Below are positions 45,701-63,352 of a stretch of DNA of 64,000 nt, one piece after another (within the stretch, counting starts at the first letter, position 1; each line of letters opens with the position of its first letter). Made by a program: the position numbers and the translations under genes. Where the stretch lies: assembly GCA_035041965.1 (NCBI GenBank), contig JAPYMA010000174.1, forward strand, positions 1 to 64,000. The letters are read 5' to 3'. This DNA comes from Anisakis pegreffii. Taxonomy: Eukaryota > Nematoda > Chromadorea > Rhabditida > Anisakidae. Below the pieces are notes generated by a model. The model did not search any database, had not been told where the DNA came from, and was given only the letters and a program-made list of their open reading frames with translations.

Positions 45701-48097
45701 ACGTTGAAGTCTGCAATTACATATAGTCTCGAATGATTTGATTATGTGCTTCACATCGACATCAATATTATTAATCATTCATATGTATTAGCCGTGTATG
45801 AGTGAGTCTGAGTCATAACAAGAATTTGCGAAAGAGCTTTTCGATATCGCGCATAAATCGCTTCGTTGATCAATCTCATTAATCGCTAACGCTTTTAGTA
45901 AGTTATGACGGACGATTGCTCACGAGAAGGTATCAATTTTTAATTAAAACCCTCTGAATTCTGGATTTTGGAAGTTTTGGACGCTAGTTTATCCTGGAAA
46001 GTAGTTTTGTAAGCAATAATTTTGAAAGAGTGATCAAAGAAATAATTTCATTCCAAAACAATAATTATGATTTTGTAAAATAATTCGTTGCAGTTTAGAT
46101 CGATTGTCAACTATTCATTCCAGGTGAAGCTGTGGAGCCAGTGAAAGCACCAAAAGTTAGTGTCTATACGGAGTTTCATGAATTCTCACGGAAACAAATC
46201 AAATTCTTCACTGAGACTTTCAAACGGTTTGTTATCAACTGATTGCATGTTTGTAAAATTTTTGCTTAGAAATGCTAAAACGCACTGTGAACAAATAATG
46301 TCACTAACTACAAACGAACGGTTACAACATTCAATTTGATTCAAAGATTCAAAAGCTGACGCTTCATATTCTGATGTTAGTCAGAAAGTGAAAAATTTAA
46401 TGCAAAAGAGGGACTTGACCTCGAGTTCGTCTTCAGGAATATAGATGTTGCAATTACTCAATGATAACAATGTAGAGTTGGAAAATGGAACATTATCAAT
46501 AGTCTTTCCTTCGAACTTTCAACATTCACGTCGCTTGATTATGCTCATGAATTGACGTGATCTGATTTGCCTTCATTCGGATCTTTCAATTTTTTGGAGT
46601 TTTTCATAAATTTTTCCTGTGGTCGGTCATTTTTCCATTTCATTTTTCACTGTTAAAGATTCGACGAAGATGGTGATTCATTCATTGATTTCAACGAACT
46701 GAAACGTATGATGGAGAAATTGGGTGAAGCACAAACGCACATCGCACTCAAAGGAATTCTTAAAATGGTCGGTTCAGTTCTGAAATTTTTAGAAAAACAG
46801 AAAATTTATGAAGAGATTGAGTGAATTTCTAGACGGAGTTTTGATTTCTGTGGGGATTCACACTTGCTGAGCTGAAAGTAGCAGTCTATGTGAAATGTTT
46901 GAATTCAGGTTGATGAAGACTGTGACGGGAAGGTATCGCTGCGAGAATTTCTGTTGATATTTCGATACGCTGCCACTGGACAACTGTCGTGTTCGGAAGT
47001 GTTCAATGAGCTAGCGCAATCGATCGATGTCACGAAAGAGGGTGTTCACACAGCAGCTGGCTTCTTCCAGGCCAAAGTATGACTGAGTATTTGATTAAAC
47101 CTGTTCAAGAGTGTGAGATATATGGTACCCGGCCAATCTTCCTAAAGACAATTAGCCTAACGGACAGTTTGCCTAACTTACCGATTTTTAATGGATATTT
47201 CACCCAATAGGCAAACTGTCCGTTAGACAATGTGTCTTTTGACCGGTCACGGAGCTATGTCGATGCGTTCGAGTCCAACGTGAAGAAGTCCACATAACAT
47301 TAGCACAAAGATGCTTAAAGGCATAAACTCGTAAGGCACAGAACGGCATAAATTCATAATGAAATGACTCATAAGTAAAGGAATGAATAGCTGATCGAAG
47401 AATCCATCTTCTGCGATGTTTTGAGAAGATATTATTATAAAGGTGTAATTGTTGTCCGGGAACATAGCAGCAATGCAAATCACTAAAATGCTGTCGATCT
47501 CATGATTCGGTCAGATTATCCTTATGGTATCATAAAGATGAATGATTTCGATTAGTATTAATATGAATGAAAATTTATGTTCGTGTATTCTGTGTCAGAA
47601 AACAGCCACCCTTGAACGTGAGTAAATGTGAACTGCGAAGCAAAAACAGCAACATCTGAATATGAGTGAATATGAATTGTGAATAGAAAGAAAGCATTAC
47701 GAATTGCAAAACAAATATAATACTTACGAAAAGAGCCTTTCATAGTTTAACCGAACAGCGCTCGATCGCATAAAACAGCTCAATGTATAAAGCACTCGCA
47801 TAAAATCGTTTATCTCAATTTATCAATGATCTGTTCACATTAATCGACATTTTTCATATGGATCAAAGTCGTAATATCAAAGTCGTGATATTGATCAATC
47901 AAAGAACTGATCACATTGATTGCGATCAAATCTTGAACGTCAGAAATCAATGAATGTTTCAGATCGATGAGCTAGCGAAATCGAGTAAATTCGAAGAGGA
48001 GATAAAACAAGAGCAAGAGGAACGAAAACAACTGGAAGAAGCGAAAAAGATACGGAAACAAAGTTTCCTGGCCAATAAGGCCGTCTTCAGTAACTGA
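36766..48097 (+). CDS. EF-hand domain protein EFHD1/2 (swiprosin) homologue
   Basis: Ca2+-binding adaptor of the swiprosin family, linked to actin dynamics in vertebrates. Exons: 36766-37404, 37524-37677, 38374-38513, 44181-44288, 46124-46226, 46659-46767, 46909-47076, 47963-48097. The protein starts MASKELAAKLQRRLAS, like EFHD2, and repeats this as SDELAAKLARRNMIVEG in exon 44181-44288, as vertebrate EFHD2 does. Then come VYTEFHEFSRKQIKFFTETF, EF-hand 1 (DEDGDSFIDFNE), EF-hand 2 (DEDCDGKVSLRE) and a coiled-coil C-terminus (FEEEIKQEQEERKQLEEAKK). Both loops keep D1, D3, D5 and E12, so both should bind calcium. The linker between the two N-terminal repeats is much longer than in vertebrates and is Pro/Ser/Gln-rich (PPPPPKKPSV). 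Phases 38513 (0) and 44181 (1) do not match, so at least one small exon is missing. Confidence 0.9.
38514..44180. other. 5.7-kb intronic stretch of the EFHD-like gene
   Basis: AT-rich with no recognised independent gene on either strand. One exon candidate is 39628-39698, after GTTCCAG: read in phase 2 it gives FEPILEYQPEPSRTALLTQQ and ends in phase 1, which is what exon 44181 needs. The incoming phase from 38513 does not fit without another exon. A G-rich purine patch lies at 41035-41090. No MITE-like ends were seen. Confidence 0.45.
45504..45562. repeat. Small hairpin in an EFHD intron
   Basis: GTGCTAATCGCTTAAG faces CTTAGCGATTAAC, and GAACGAAC/GTTCGGTT extend the pairing towards the loop. 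The arms are imperfect. It may be a remnant of a foldback element. Confidence 0.45.
47124..47250. mobile_element. MITE-like inverted-repeat element, copy 2
   Basis: A 127-base relative of the element at 10884-11106. It begins GGTACCCGGCCAATCTTCCT, ends TTTTGACCGGTCAC and shares the interior GGACAGTTTGCCTAACTTAC. Internal repeat units present in copy 1 are missing. It sits in the last intron of the EFHD-like gene (47077-47962). Confidence 0.8.
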
Positions 48098-50157
48098 TGA
48101 ACGCAGTTAATTTCATCTGAACTGATAAATTAATACCACTAATTAATAATTCGTTCAAAACTGTAATATTTATCCAATTGTTTTGTATGACATCGAAATG
48201 CTTCAGCAGTTACAATTATTAAATTTGTCGTTTTGTGACTTTATACATTTGTATAACATTTTTTGTATTGAAATTTGTTTTTATTTACTGATTTATTTGT
48301 TCATTGATTACTGTTCATTCGTTGCAAAATAACGAATTTGTATTCGTGTCTCCGTGCTTGCAATATCCTGAAATTCAAAATTGCATTACGATTTATTCAT
48401 TCGGCTGAATGGAGTGTTTTGTCTTACTATTTACTTATTTCAGTTCAAAGACGATGAATGCCACTGCATTTTTGACTACTGTTTTGTGTGTATTTTCTTG
48501 TATGCATTTGATTCATTCTCACGATCAGATAAAACTTTTCTGTCGCTGTTGTTTTTGTTCTACTCATAGGAAATGGATTCGCGATAAAAACACAATTTTT
48601 TGACTAACACAGTTTCTTGATCAACATTCAACAACAGCAATGGCTCGAATCTGCAAACTGTGCTCCTGCGGATTATATTTCAGTTGTAATATCAAACCGT
48701 AGTGTAAGACAATCAACTTCTAATCAACTCAAATCGTTGAATGATCAAAAAGCAATAATTGTAAAAACAATAAGTGTTACTAAAATAATGGAAAATAAGC
48801 AAATGGTAACTAAGTTCATTATTAATAGTAATTCACCATATGATTGCTATTCCTATCGTATTCATTATCATCAGCAGAATATCAGGGTGAGAATATCTTC
48901 AGATAGTGTTTCATTTAAATTTGTTCAAGACCATATCAGTAACGTTAGTATAACAAACAATTTCATTGGCCATGCAAGCAAAACAACTCGTTTGACGCTT
49001 GATCGTTGAGAAATTCATTAAGCGGACCAAACGAAGTCAATGCATGTAAGCGATTTGTATGAGCGGCAGTCATAAATCATTTTTGCTAGAGATTCATTCG
49101 CTTTGTTAAGAGCATCACCAATAATGAGCAATAAACTGCTTTGGATTGCCTAAAACCACATCGACCACGACGTTGACGATCATCTCAGCCAGAGTATTTG
49201 TTTGGTTCGAATAAACTATTTCGGATAGACCATCATCTCAGCAGCCATAATATTTGTCTTCGTCTAGTGTCAACGTTGACTCAGTCAGTTTCAGTCTTAA
49301 GCAAGAAGGAGAATGCGTGACACGAAGCAAACCAAACAAGCGAGACTAGTGGAAGTCGTTGATCTCATAAAACCAACAACCAATATAAAGACGAACCAAA
49401 CTCTGGCTTAAAAGATTGCCCAAAAACAAATCATACGAACAGATGAATGGAAGCGTGAAAACATCTCAGTTGGGTCATTCAAGAAGGAAGACGAGATTAA
49501 GTTTTTATTGTTTTATTGGCTTGTTTAATAGCGAACATTATTCAATTTAGTTTATTTTACTCGAATACTTCCATGTAAACATTAACCGCAAATCACTCTG
49601 AACAATGCCAACTGAAATATTTTGGTCATTCACTTGCACCATTCATTCTTCCTGTTCGACAAATGCGTGAATACTCACTTATTTTATGATATATCTCTTC
49701 CAGTGGCATCCATCATCCATCATCCGTATTCCTCTCATACAGTCATTATAAACATTCAGTCTAACTTTACTACTTCTCATCACCATTAAATTATTGGTAT
49801 GCCTTTATTTCTTGTCTTTATCGTTTCATAACTGTTCAAAAACAAATAATCAGTTCAATTAAATGTTAAAATCGAAACTTTTTCTCAATTCTTTGTGATG
49901 TGATCTCAAATTCTTCTCAGTCGATTCAGTTTGATCGTTAAAAGTGATTAACTGATCATTTCATTGACTAGTGCTATGCGATCATCGCAAACAGAACATA
50001 TCGCATAGAAGCTAGAAGCGGAACGTTTCGTTTACAAATAGTAATAATTAATCAAACACCTTCAATGAACTACCTCGTTCTTGTTCAATTCGCTGGTTAT
50101 TTGTAGAAATAAGCTCGTAAGAAATAAGCTGGACGAAACTAATTTCCAAGAAATTAC
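48098..50157. other. Intergenic region with one uncertain open frame
   Basis: AT-rich. An open frame at 48617-49009 runs 130 codons without a stop from a TTG and contains an internal ATG (MENKQMVTKF). Its Ser/Asn/Ile-rich product (YRIHYHQQNIRVRISSDSVS) matches nothing I know. A 33-base imperfect direct repeat (ATCATCTCAGC...TATTTGT) occurs at about 49180 and 49230. Nothing else is supported. Confidence 0.4.
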
Positions 50158-50159
50158 AG
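50150..50159 (+). promoter_or_regulatory. Acceptor-like site before the small membrane-protein gene
   Basis: AAATTACAG ends at 50159, ten bases before the ATG at 50170. It suits a trans-splice acceptor or a 5' UTR intron end and supports the proposed start. Confidence 0.4.
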
Positions 50160-50169
50160 ATACTCAATA

Positions 50170-50971
50170 ATGGATCGCGATATACGGCTGAGGGCGTTTA
50201 TCGAGGAATACGATCGAGTGATCAGTATGCTCGATGATATCGCGATGATGAAGCAAACGCTCACAAGGATCGAATTCCTGATCGCTATTCTAGTCGCGCA
50301 AATTGGCATTCTACTTTTGGTAAGACTTTTGTTGAAAAAATTTTGCTGAACAAAACGTTAATGAATATAATAACGAAATAATTGGGTGAGAATGATCACA
50401 AACATCACAAACCACGTGATGTTTTGAGAAATAATCGAATATTTTGAGATCAATAAAATAATTGAACATCGATAGTTATCATTGTACATAAATAAGAAAC
50501 TTCTACCGATACAGATACGAAATTTGTGTTTCCAACATGTTGCTTCATTCCATCAACAAGCATTTGTTTATGAGATTTAAAGGGCGTTTAAACTAACTAG
50601 TGTGGTGTGGGGACGTTGAAAAATCCGGGACCGAATATCCCAGCCGGGGAACTCGTCGGCTCGAAAAAAGTCGTGTATGAGGACGGAAATTCGAAAACGG
50701 CGTCTCCGAAATTGCCCGATCTCCACACCATACCAGTTTAAACACGTTTAACAGGCTTCATTCGTTCGTTCAACAGGTTTTACAATTTGCCCGGCTCATC
50801 GTCCTCATAAAGTTCATCGTTCAGGTGGCCTCATTGATTCTCATCGTAAAGTTTTTATGCTGTCAAGGCTGTTACTCATCATCCTCTTACAACACGAACA
50901 GTTCCAACAATTCACCTGTGGCACATCTGAAACAACCTCAGTCGCCATCCAAATCCGAACATATCTTATAA
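50170..50971 (+). CDS. Small two-helix membrane protein of unknown function
   Basis: Two exons, 50170-50319 and 50777-50971, joined in phase 0 by a GTAAGA donor and an AACAG acceptor, give 114 residues. Residues 1-35 are charged (MDRDIRLRAFIEEYDRVISM). Residues about 36-55 (FLIAILVAQIGILLLVLQF) and 58-79 (LIVLIKFIVQVASLILIVKF) are two hydrophobic helices separated by one Arg. A cysteine cluster, CCQGC, follows and could be lipidated. The tail is a polar Ser/Asn-rich stretch ending SPSKSEHIL. The open frame across a clean intron, the two plausible helices and the acceptor near the ATG argue that it is real. I do not recognise the family and assign no function. A 103-codon frame at 50857-51168 overlaps exon 2 in another frame and is probably chance. 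Confidence 0.6.
50586..50745. mobile_element. MITE-like element in the intron of the small membrane-protein gene
   Basis: GTTTAAACTAACTAGTGTGG at the left pairs with CCACACCATACCAGTTTAAAC at the right over about 25 bases with mismatches. The centre looks less AT-rich than its flanks (CCGGGACCGAATATCCCAGC). The element occupies about a third of the 457-base intron. No open frame is present. Confidence 0.72.
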
Positions 50972-53900
50972 GGTCACCATCACCACCACCCGTGCTTCCC
51001 TGCTCAAATCATCGTGAATCATCGCCCAAATCACTCATGTCAGTCAGATTTCTGGTAAAATTATACGACGGCCACACGAAATCAAAGCCTGCCTGCGGCC
51101 CATTCTCACCACTTTTAGTCGATAGCCAAGTATTCAACAAACCACTACTTCCCAGTATTTCTACTTGATGTACATTGCCACACTGTGTACCGTCTTCTTT
51201 GCTCTTGTTCAACTGAGGCAAGCATGCACAAGTCATGAAGATGCACATTTGCCGTTTGTCTGGCTAGCTGGTGCCCGTAAAGGCTTGTAAAATTTTTTGT
51301 CCCTATATCACAATTGATGTTTTAAAATCATTGGTGTGGATCTGACAGATCACAGCAGCTGTGTATTCAGATGTAACGCATTCGTTCGCAAAAAATAATT
51401 TTTATTTCTTTTAAATTGTAATCGGATGAAATGAGATGAGAATAATAAAAAAATTATATAATCAAATTGCAGAATTAATTGCTTGCCATTTTTCGTCATC
51501 ATTATTTAAGATTAAATGAACTCATAAAAAGAGGACAGAGAGAGAGAGGAACAGAACAATCCGAACAGATATTAAATACATAAATATGCTCGACGGTCTT
51601 ATTAGAAATCAAGAACGGTGACAAAACGAAATGAATGAATCATTTGAAGAGAAAAGAATACTCGTTACAATATTTGAAAAAAATTCAGTGCGAATAATGA
51701 TAGCGGTAATCCATTTAAAAAAATCACAATACCAGTTATTAGCGTATGTTAATCTTTGCAAATGATGACCGAATACAACGACAAACAAATTATGAAAATG
51801 ATCGTTTTCTCGAGAAAATGAACGTAAACGGAAGAAAAATGCACAAGAAAATTCATTTTTTTGTTTTCAACAAATAAATTGCAGACTGAGTGAGATGAAA
51901 TACAATACAATACAATACACAAAGAAATTATGAACTTTTTATGGGATAGATGAGAAATGTTGATTTATTCGGTGGCTGAGAGTTAAAAAAAGAAGAAAAT
52001 CCGAATTAGAAAACGGAAACAAATATTGATGCGAACAAAGAATTTTACATAAAATAATCTTACGATTAGACAAATCAAACCACGTGGAAAAATAAACGAG
52101 AAAACGAAATTTTAAGAAAAAATTTTACGGACTCGTGTGCAATTTCAATCATCCGCATATATGTACAGTTGTGCGTAATGGTGAAAATTTTATTATAGTT
52201 TTTTTCTTTGCAAAAAATAGACGACTTCAAAAAAAGAAGAAGAAATTCTATTTACAACATCAATATATACAATCAGAGAGCGGCCAGCAATGGCGTTGGA
52301 TTTGGAATTTTTGAGTAGATTGGGGTTTGGAGCCGGGAAAACTGGAAGGGGATGGACGGGGAGTGGAATAGGGGGTGGTGGTGGTTGGGAAGGGGGATTT
52401 AGGAGATATAAACAAATACATACATACATACATAATGATGGTAAGAATAAGAGAGGGTGGAAGAGATAAAAAATTATGGATTGAGTGAAAACAAAATGAC
52501 GATAAAACGGAAACAAAATAAAATTTGAACAATTCCAAAGAGATTTGCAAATATGGCCAGTCAAGTTGCAGTTTTTGCTACTTGTAACAGTAACTTTGTG
52601 TGAACAACCAGCCAAGGGCAAATAACACGTCAAACCAAACAAATGAACACTACTATAAACTAGAGAAGAGCTATTACACGAAAGGGCACACACACATTCA
52701 CACACGTCGTCGTCGTCGTGGTCACATCACATTCGAATATCGAAATGTTCAAGCAATCAAGCAAATTTTGATAGAAACTCGATCGATAAGATGATCAAAC
52801 AAATCAAAATGAACGTCTCGTCTCGTATTGAATCGATCGCATAGCGTTTGAACAGACTTTGTTATGATCAGATATTCAGTGATCAAGATCGATAGCTCAA
52901 CACAATATTCTACAACATATGATATTCTCAACATTATGCAACGTTCAATTTCACGTGCACAATTTCAATCTTTCACGCTACAACTCAATTATCACCATAT
53001 CATATCAGTTAAGTTATATCGTATCATATTGAGTATCAATCTCTCCTCAATACTGATCTTCTCAAATGGAACAAACGCAAACAAACAAACATCGCAATTG
53101 GTAACGTTCGAAGAGGCAATTAAATCTGAGAAGGGAAACGTGCAAAACCATGTAAGATCCTTCCACAACTGCACAATAGTTGCATGGATCTTTATCACTA
53201 GACAAGACTCGTCAAAAACACACAAAAAACAACAACAGATGTTATTAGGGTATCGTTACGATGATGTTATCATAGTCGCTTGAGAGTGGAATTCAAGAGA
53301 CGCTAAAATACGATGGTTGGTGGTGACAATAACAGATAATGAATCCAGTCAAACCAATAAAACAATCAGATTCTGAGCCAATTACAGTGGATGATTATTA
53401 ACGACGATACGAGATGATACGATAAGCGAATCAAAAAATCATGAACACGATAATAACCAAATTGGTATCGAGATTTGACAAATATTGTCTGAATAATTGT
53501 GATAACAATAGAAAAGTTACACAATTGAACGTTAACTCACTGAATCACTTATCGAAAAACTGAAACAACAACAACAACTTAATCATCATTTACTAACAAT
53601 TGCACTTCTTTAAATTGAACGATAAGAGAAAAAAAAATTATTCAAAATAGAAGACGATCAAAATATGATATCAAGAACTGCAGTTAATGAGTTCGTTCAC
53701 AAAAGGTATCTATCTATCAATAATCCGTTACTGAATACTACAATCTTGTACCATATCAAAAAGGCTATACAACACAAGAGTTATAACCGTATTCATGATA
53801 CTCTTCATCATCTAAAACAACAAACACCGTGTCCGTAACCAGAAAGGGACGGCGAAACAAGGCAACAATGGATGAACAAATCCATTCACCAAATTCACCG

Positions 53901-56900
53901 GTGAAGGTACTTTTGCTCAAAGACAGCAGCACCAACAGCAGCAGTATGCGAAATACCGGCTGACCACCACCTGATCGAGCAAATCACCATCAACGAAGGG
54001 AGAAAGGTTGATTACCTTCCGGTAGGGAGAGTTAATCCCTACTCGAAGGTAATCCTGATTACAGACACACTGCACAAAGAAAACAAGAAGATTCGATAGT
54101 GACAGTCACGGAAACGATATTATTTTCTTCTAAGCCCTAACATTCCCGCTGCATTTGAATATAATCTATAAAGTGACTGACACTAGTGATGGCGAGAACA
54201 ACGCTGATCATCGTGACAATCCATTTTTGAAACTCAATTCGGAAATTTTGTCTTTTTTGTTGGTTAATGAACTGAACATCACTCACATATCCATCTATAT
54301 GTTGTTGGTTCGTTCACCAAATGATGTCGAGATGGAGGAGTGTGAGTGATGAACACTGGAGGAAGACGCGAATAAATGCCCTTAGCCAGTTGGATGAAAC
54401 AAGCAGCGAAAAGCACATCGCATCGCGGTCACGTTTACATGAACGGAAAATAGAAAACGAAAAAAAAGAATTTACATAAACCACACACACAAAAAAAATA
54501 CGAACCTAAACAACAAAAACGATTGATGAAGAAAAGTATCAATAAACAATAAGAAAATGAGAAGAGAACACAAAATTTTCCCGCAATGCAAATTATACAA
54601 TTCAAAAGAACAGAGCAAACGAAAAAACCAGCAATAGCAACAACAAATAACTCAACTTGAATCATCTGATGAAAATGACAATTCTTCTTCTTGTTCACAG
54701 ATTGATGATGCGGACAGATTTCCACAAGATGATCCACCAGGACATATGAAAGAACCGAAAATAAAATAAATGAAGAGAATATTTGATAAATTCACAGAAA
54801 ACAGAAGCGATCGAATAATCGCATATGATGAAAAAAAACACCACAGGTCACAGCCACAGTTGAATAGAGACATTCGGAGAGAACAAAACAAAAAAATGCA
54901 TATAGGCAATGGATTATTTACAATTCAGAAAATCAATTATAATGCACACGGAAAAAATGAACATCACAAAATAAGCAAAATATAAGAATTAAGAATCTAT
55001 ACCATCGTAAACGTACCATTAATGAGTTTAGACCATTTCATAGCCACTGAATTAACCCCACCGTGCATACTCATCATAAGTGCTTAAATGGTACCAAAAA
55101 AAAGTTCCCCTAAATCATTGTCATTTCGACCAGTCAATAAAAGAAACCCTTTGTTAAGCAAAGAAATTCAGATTACTTCTCAGAATCTTCAGGCACCGTC
55201 TTACCCATATCATAACGTTTAGCGCTAAAGATCTGCAAAACCCTAGAATTACTTTTTGAAAAATTTCCTCTCATCTCTCTCTAGTCTCATGCCAAGACTT
55301 TTCTCGATGGTATCATAGTATCTGTTCACAAAAATCAAATAAAAGATATGATGCTGTGACTGACTGAGAGGGAAATTCGAGAGAAATTACTTGATTACAA
55401 CAGATTCATATACAACAGACGAAACACAAACCATAATGAAGTAATCACAAACGAGATAAGTGCCGAATAGCACATGAAATATTTCCAAAGGTATCAAAAA
55501 TAAGAGTGGACCTTTGAAAAGCTTCTGAATAACAACTAACAAGACAGTGGATATCTTGAGAACAATATCAAAGATGGAGGGGTTGGCGATGATTTGAATA
55601 TACAATGCGCTAAAACAATACAACAACAACAGCAGCAGCATCAGACGTTCTGTTCAAATGAAACCAATGGAAACGAAATAATTACATACATACATAAAAC
55701 CAATAGTGATATTATTGTTAACAGTACGTAAAGATCAACCAAGCATAACAGAACAAAAACGCAACGAAACAATTGATGACATGAACAGACGAGAAGATAT
55801 CGCCGGCTATATGCAGTATTGTTCAGTAGATCATTCCGAAGAAACCCCAACCCAAAATAAGCGAAATGTTTTTTCTCAATTAATCAACTTCAACCAAATT
55901 TTCACGCCGCATTCGTTCATTGATTGATGGAGTGGTTCGGAACAATACCAGAAAATCGTATCGCTTAATCAAATCGATTGAAACTATCAGCTGAAAGCAT
56001 TTGCAAAGATAAGCGCTATGTACCCATTCGGATGACAAGCAAGACAAGCGTTAGGGAAGAAAGAAAACCCAGGTTTTTTTTGTTGGTTTTTTGAGAGAAC
56101 GGCGTTGGCGGTGGTGTATGAAAGAGATTATTCCAGGGTGTTTATTAAAAACGAGAGAACATTTCAGTTTAAAAAGAGAAATTTTCGGAAATTTTTGAAG
56201 AAAAACGTCGTTTTCTGCAGGGAAACACGCAGGGTGAAAAGAATTTGAGTGAGTGGATGAAGGTCCAGGGAGAACAACTGAGAGGCTAAGATCGAGCAAG
56301 CAAGCAGCAACAACTCAAGAATATTTCGATGGAATAGCACAATATCAACTCGACAATTATTATTATTTACATGTTTATTTGTTTCATTTATTCATTCGTT
56401 TATTTATTTCACCTATAATACAGAACGCAGCACAACACATGTGGATGAAAAACTGGATAGGATCATAACTCAGAAAAATATTCCCAATTCCATTTTTTCA
56501 AACAAAACGTTTTACAAATATTTGACTCAAATGTAAAGGATCAATCCCAACTAGGCAGGGAATGAATCTCTACCGTAAAAATTCTTTTGAATTATGAATT
56601 GAGAAATTCATTTTCCTTCTCATCTTCACTAAAAGTCAATCAATCAGTTCGCCATCGGTAATCGAAACCGATATCATCAAATATCTCAAAGCACTACGAC
56701 TCTTACCACCAACCAAATAACTATTTAATCAACACTATCATTTCAACAACCTAAATTTTAAGTCTTCTCATCTTTTTAAGGCTTTTCCCCTATTCCATAT
56801 CAAAACTCAACACTTTCTAAGCTGTACACGAATTTGTCTCCCTCACAACAACGAGAAGAAATAATTCGGACGATGGATTGTCATGAATGAAATGCTAAAA

Positions 56901-57922
56901 GAACGATGTTGATGTCACATGACATAAAACCATTCACCAACATTCGTCCACATTTACATTCAATTCATTCACATGTGTGTGCGCTAAAAAAAACACCAAA
57001 ACGGCAAAAATTGAAACAATAACTAATTATACACAATAAATAGCGTATAGCACACAGTTTCAACTAATACTCATACAAATAAGTACTCATCATACAAATA
57101 AATCATTACTCTTAAAAGTAGTAGTCAAAAATAAACAAACAAATGAATTAATGAACAAATCGATGATAAACAATACCATTGAACGATGAATGATAAAAAA
57201 TTTGGAATATATCAAAACTATTCAATGAGAGGAGAACGACAAGAGGTTGTGTTTCAGCCGATCGATAGCTATTAGCATAGCATTAAAACAATTATAAAAA
57301 CAACACTTGTGACGATAACACATTAAATCATACAAAACAAGAACATGATATAACATCAAAAAAGTTCATTAACATTATACAAAAATATACTTTATATATA
57401 TGCGTATTTATATATGTATATGTATAATCCTATGATACAACAGATCAGATGCAAGTGGATGGGTCGCCCGGATGGCCGGATGGATTGATAATATTACCAC
57501 TACAGTATATTATGAAAAAAATTATGATGAGAGATTAGGATACTAATTCGACGGTTTTCGAACAAAATGGATGATTGATTGTATATACAATGTAAAACCA
57601 AGTTTAATTGAATATCCAGAGAATTGCGTTGTTGATATTTGCTTTTTGTTGTTGTTGTGTTGTTCTTTTGATAGAAAGAGAGACGGAGAAGAGTCAAGGA
57701 CGAGTGTTTGAACTGTTGTGAAACTGTTAATCAATTGGACTGATTAACTTGAGATGAACTGATGATGAAGGAAAACGAAGATATATAATGGACGGTGTTC
57801 TAATTGGCGATTATCAGAGTGATACTGTTGAATTACTTGTGTTTGCAGAGTGATTTCAGGGAGAGAAACGTGAAGGAGTAGGACTGGAGAGAAGATCAAG
57901 AAGAAAGAGCCCGTTTTTGTTT
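50972..57922. other. 7-kb region with no recognised gene
   Basis: Very AT-rich on the whole. It holds simple repeats (ATACA units at 51898-51919, CATA units at 52416-52434, GTC triplets near 52710, TATA/TATG tracts at 57395-57430) and a pyrimidine/purine-asymmetric stretch at 52330-52480. Conserved-looking sequence ends by about 51240. A hydrophobic 84-residue minus-strand frame at 55387-55641 has no recognised family. No RNA gene was identified. Confidence 0.5.
54009..54055. repeat. Hairpin with 19-base arms
   Basis: GATTACCTTCCGGTAGGGA faces TCCCTACTCGAAGGTAATC around the loop GAGTTAA, with two mismatches. It resembles a rho-like hairpin in shape only. In this eukaryotic context it is more likely a foldback repeat. 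Confidence 0.7.

Positions 57923-63352
<5,430 letters not shown>

Noticed and set aside
50857..51168. 103-codon open frame overlapping the small membrane-protein gene
   Set aside because: It is a different frame of the same exon and runs into the 3' UTR; its Pro/Ser-rich product looks like a shadow of the real frame.
54435..54909. Cys/Phe-rich minus-strand frames resembling a secreted or membrane protein
   Set aside because: The composition follows from the A-rich plus strand; no splice pattern or recognisable domain.
55387..55641. Hydrophobic 84-residue minus-strand frame resembling a receptor exon
   Set aside because: Hydrophobicity is expected from T-rich codons; no flanking exons or motifs of a GPCR family were found.
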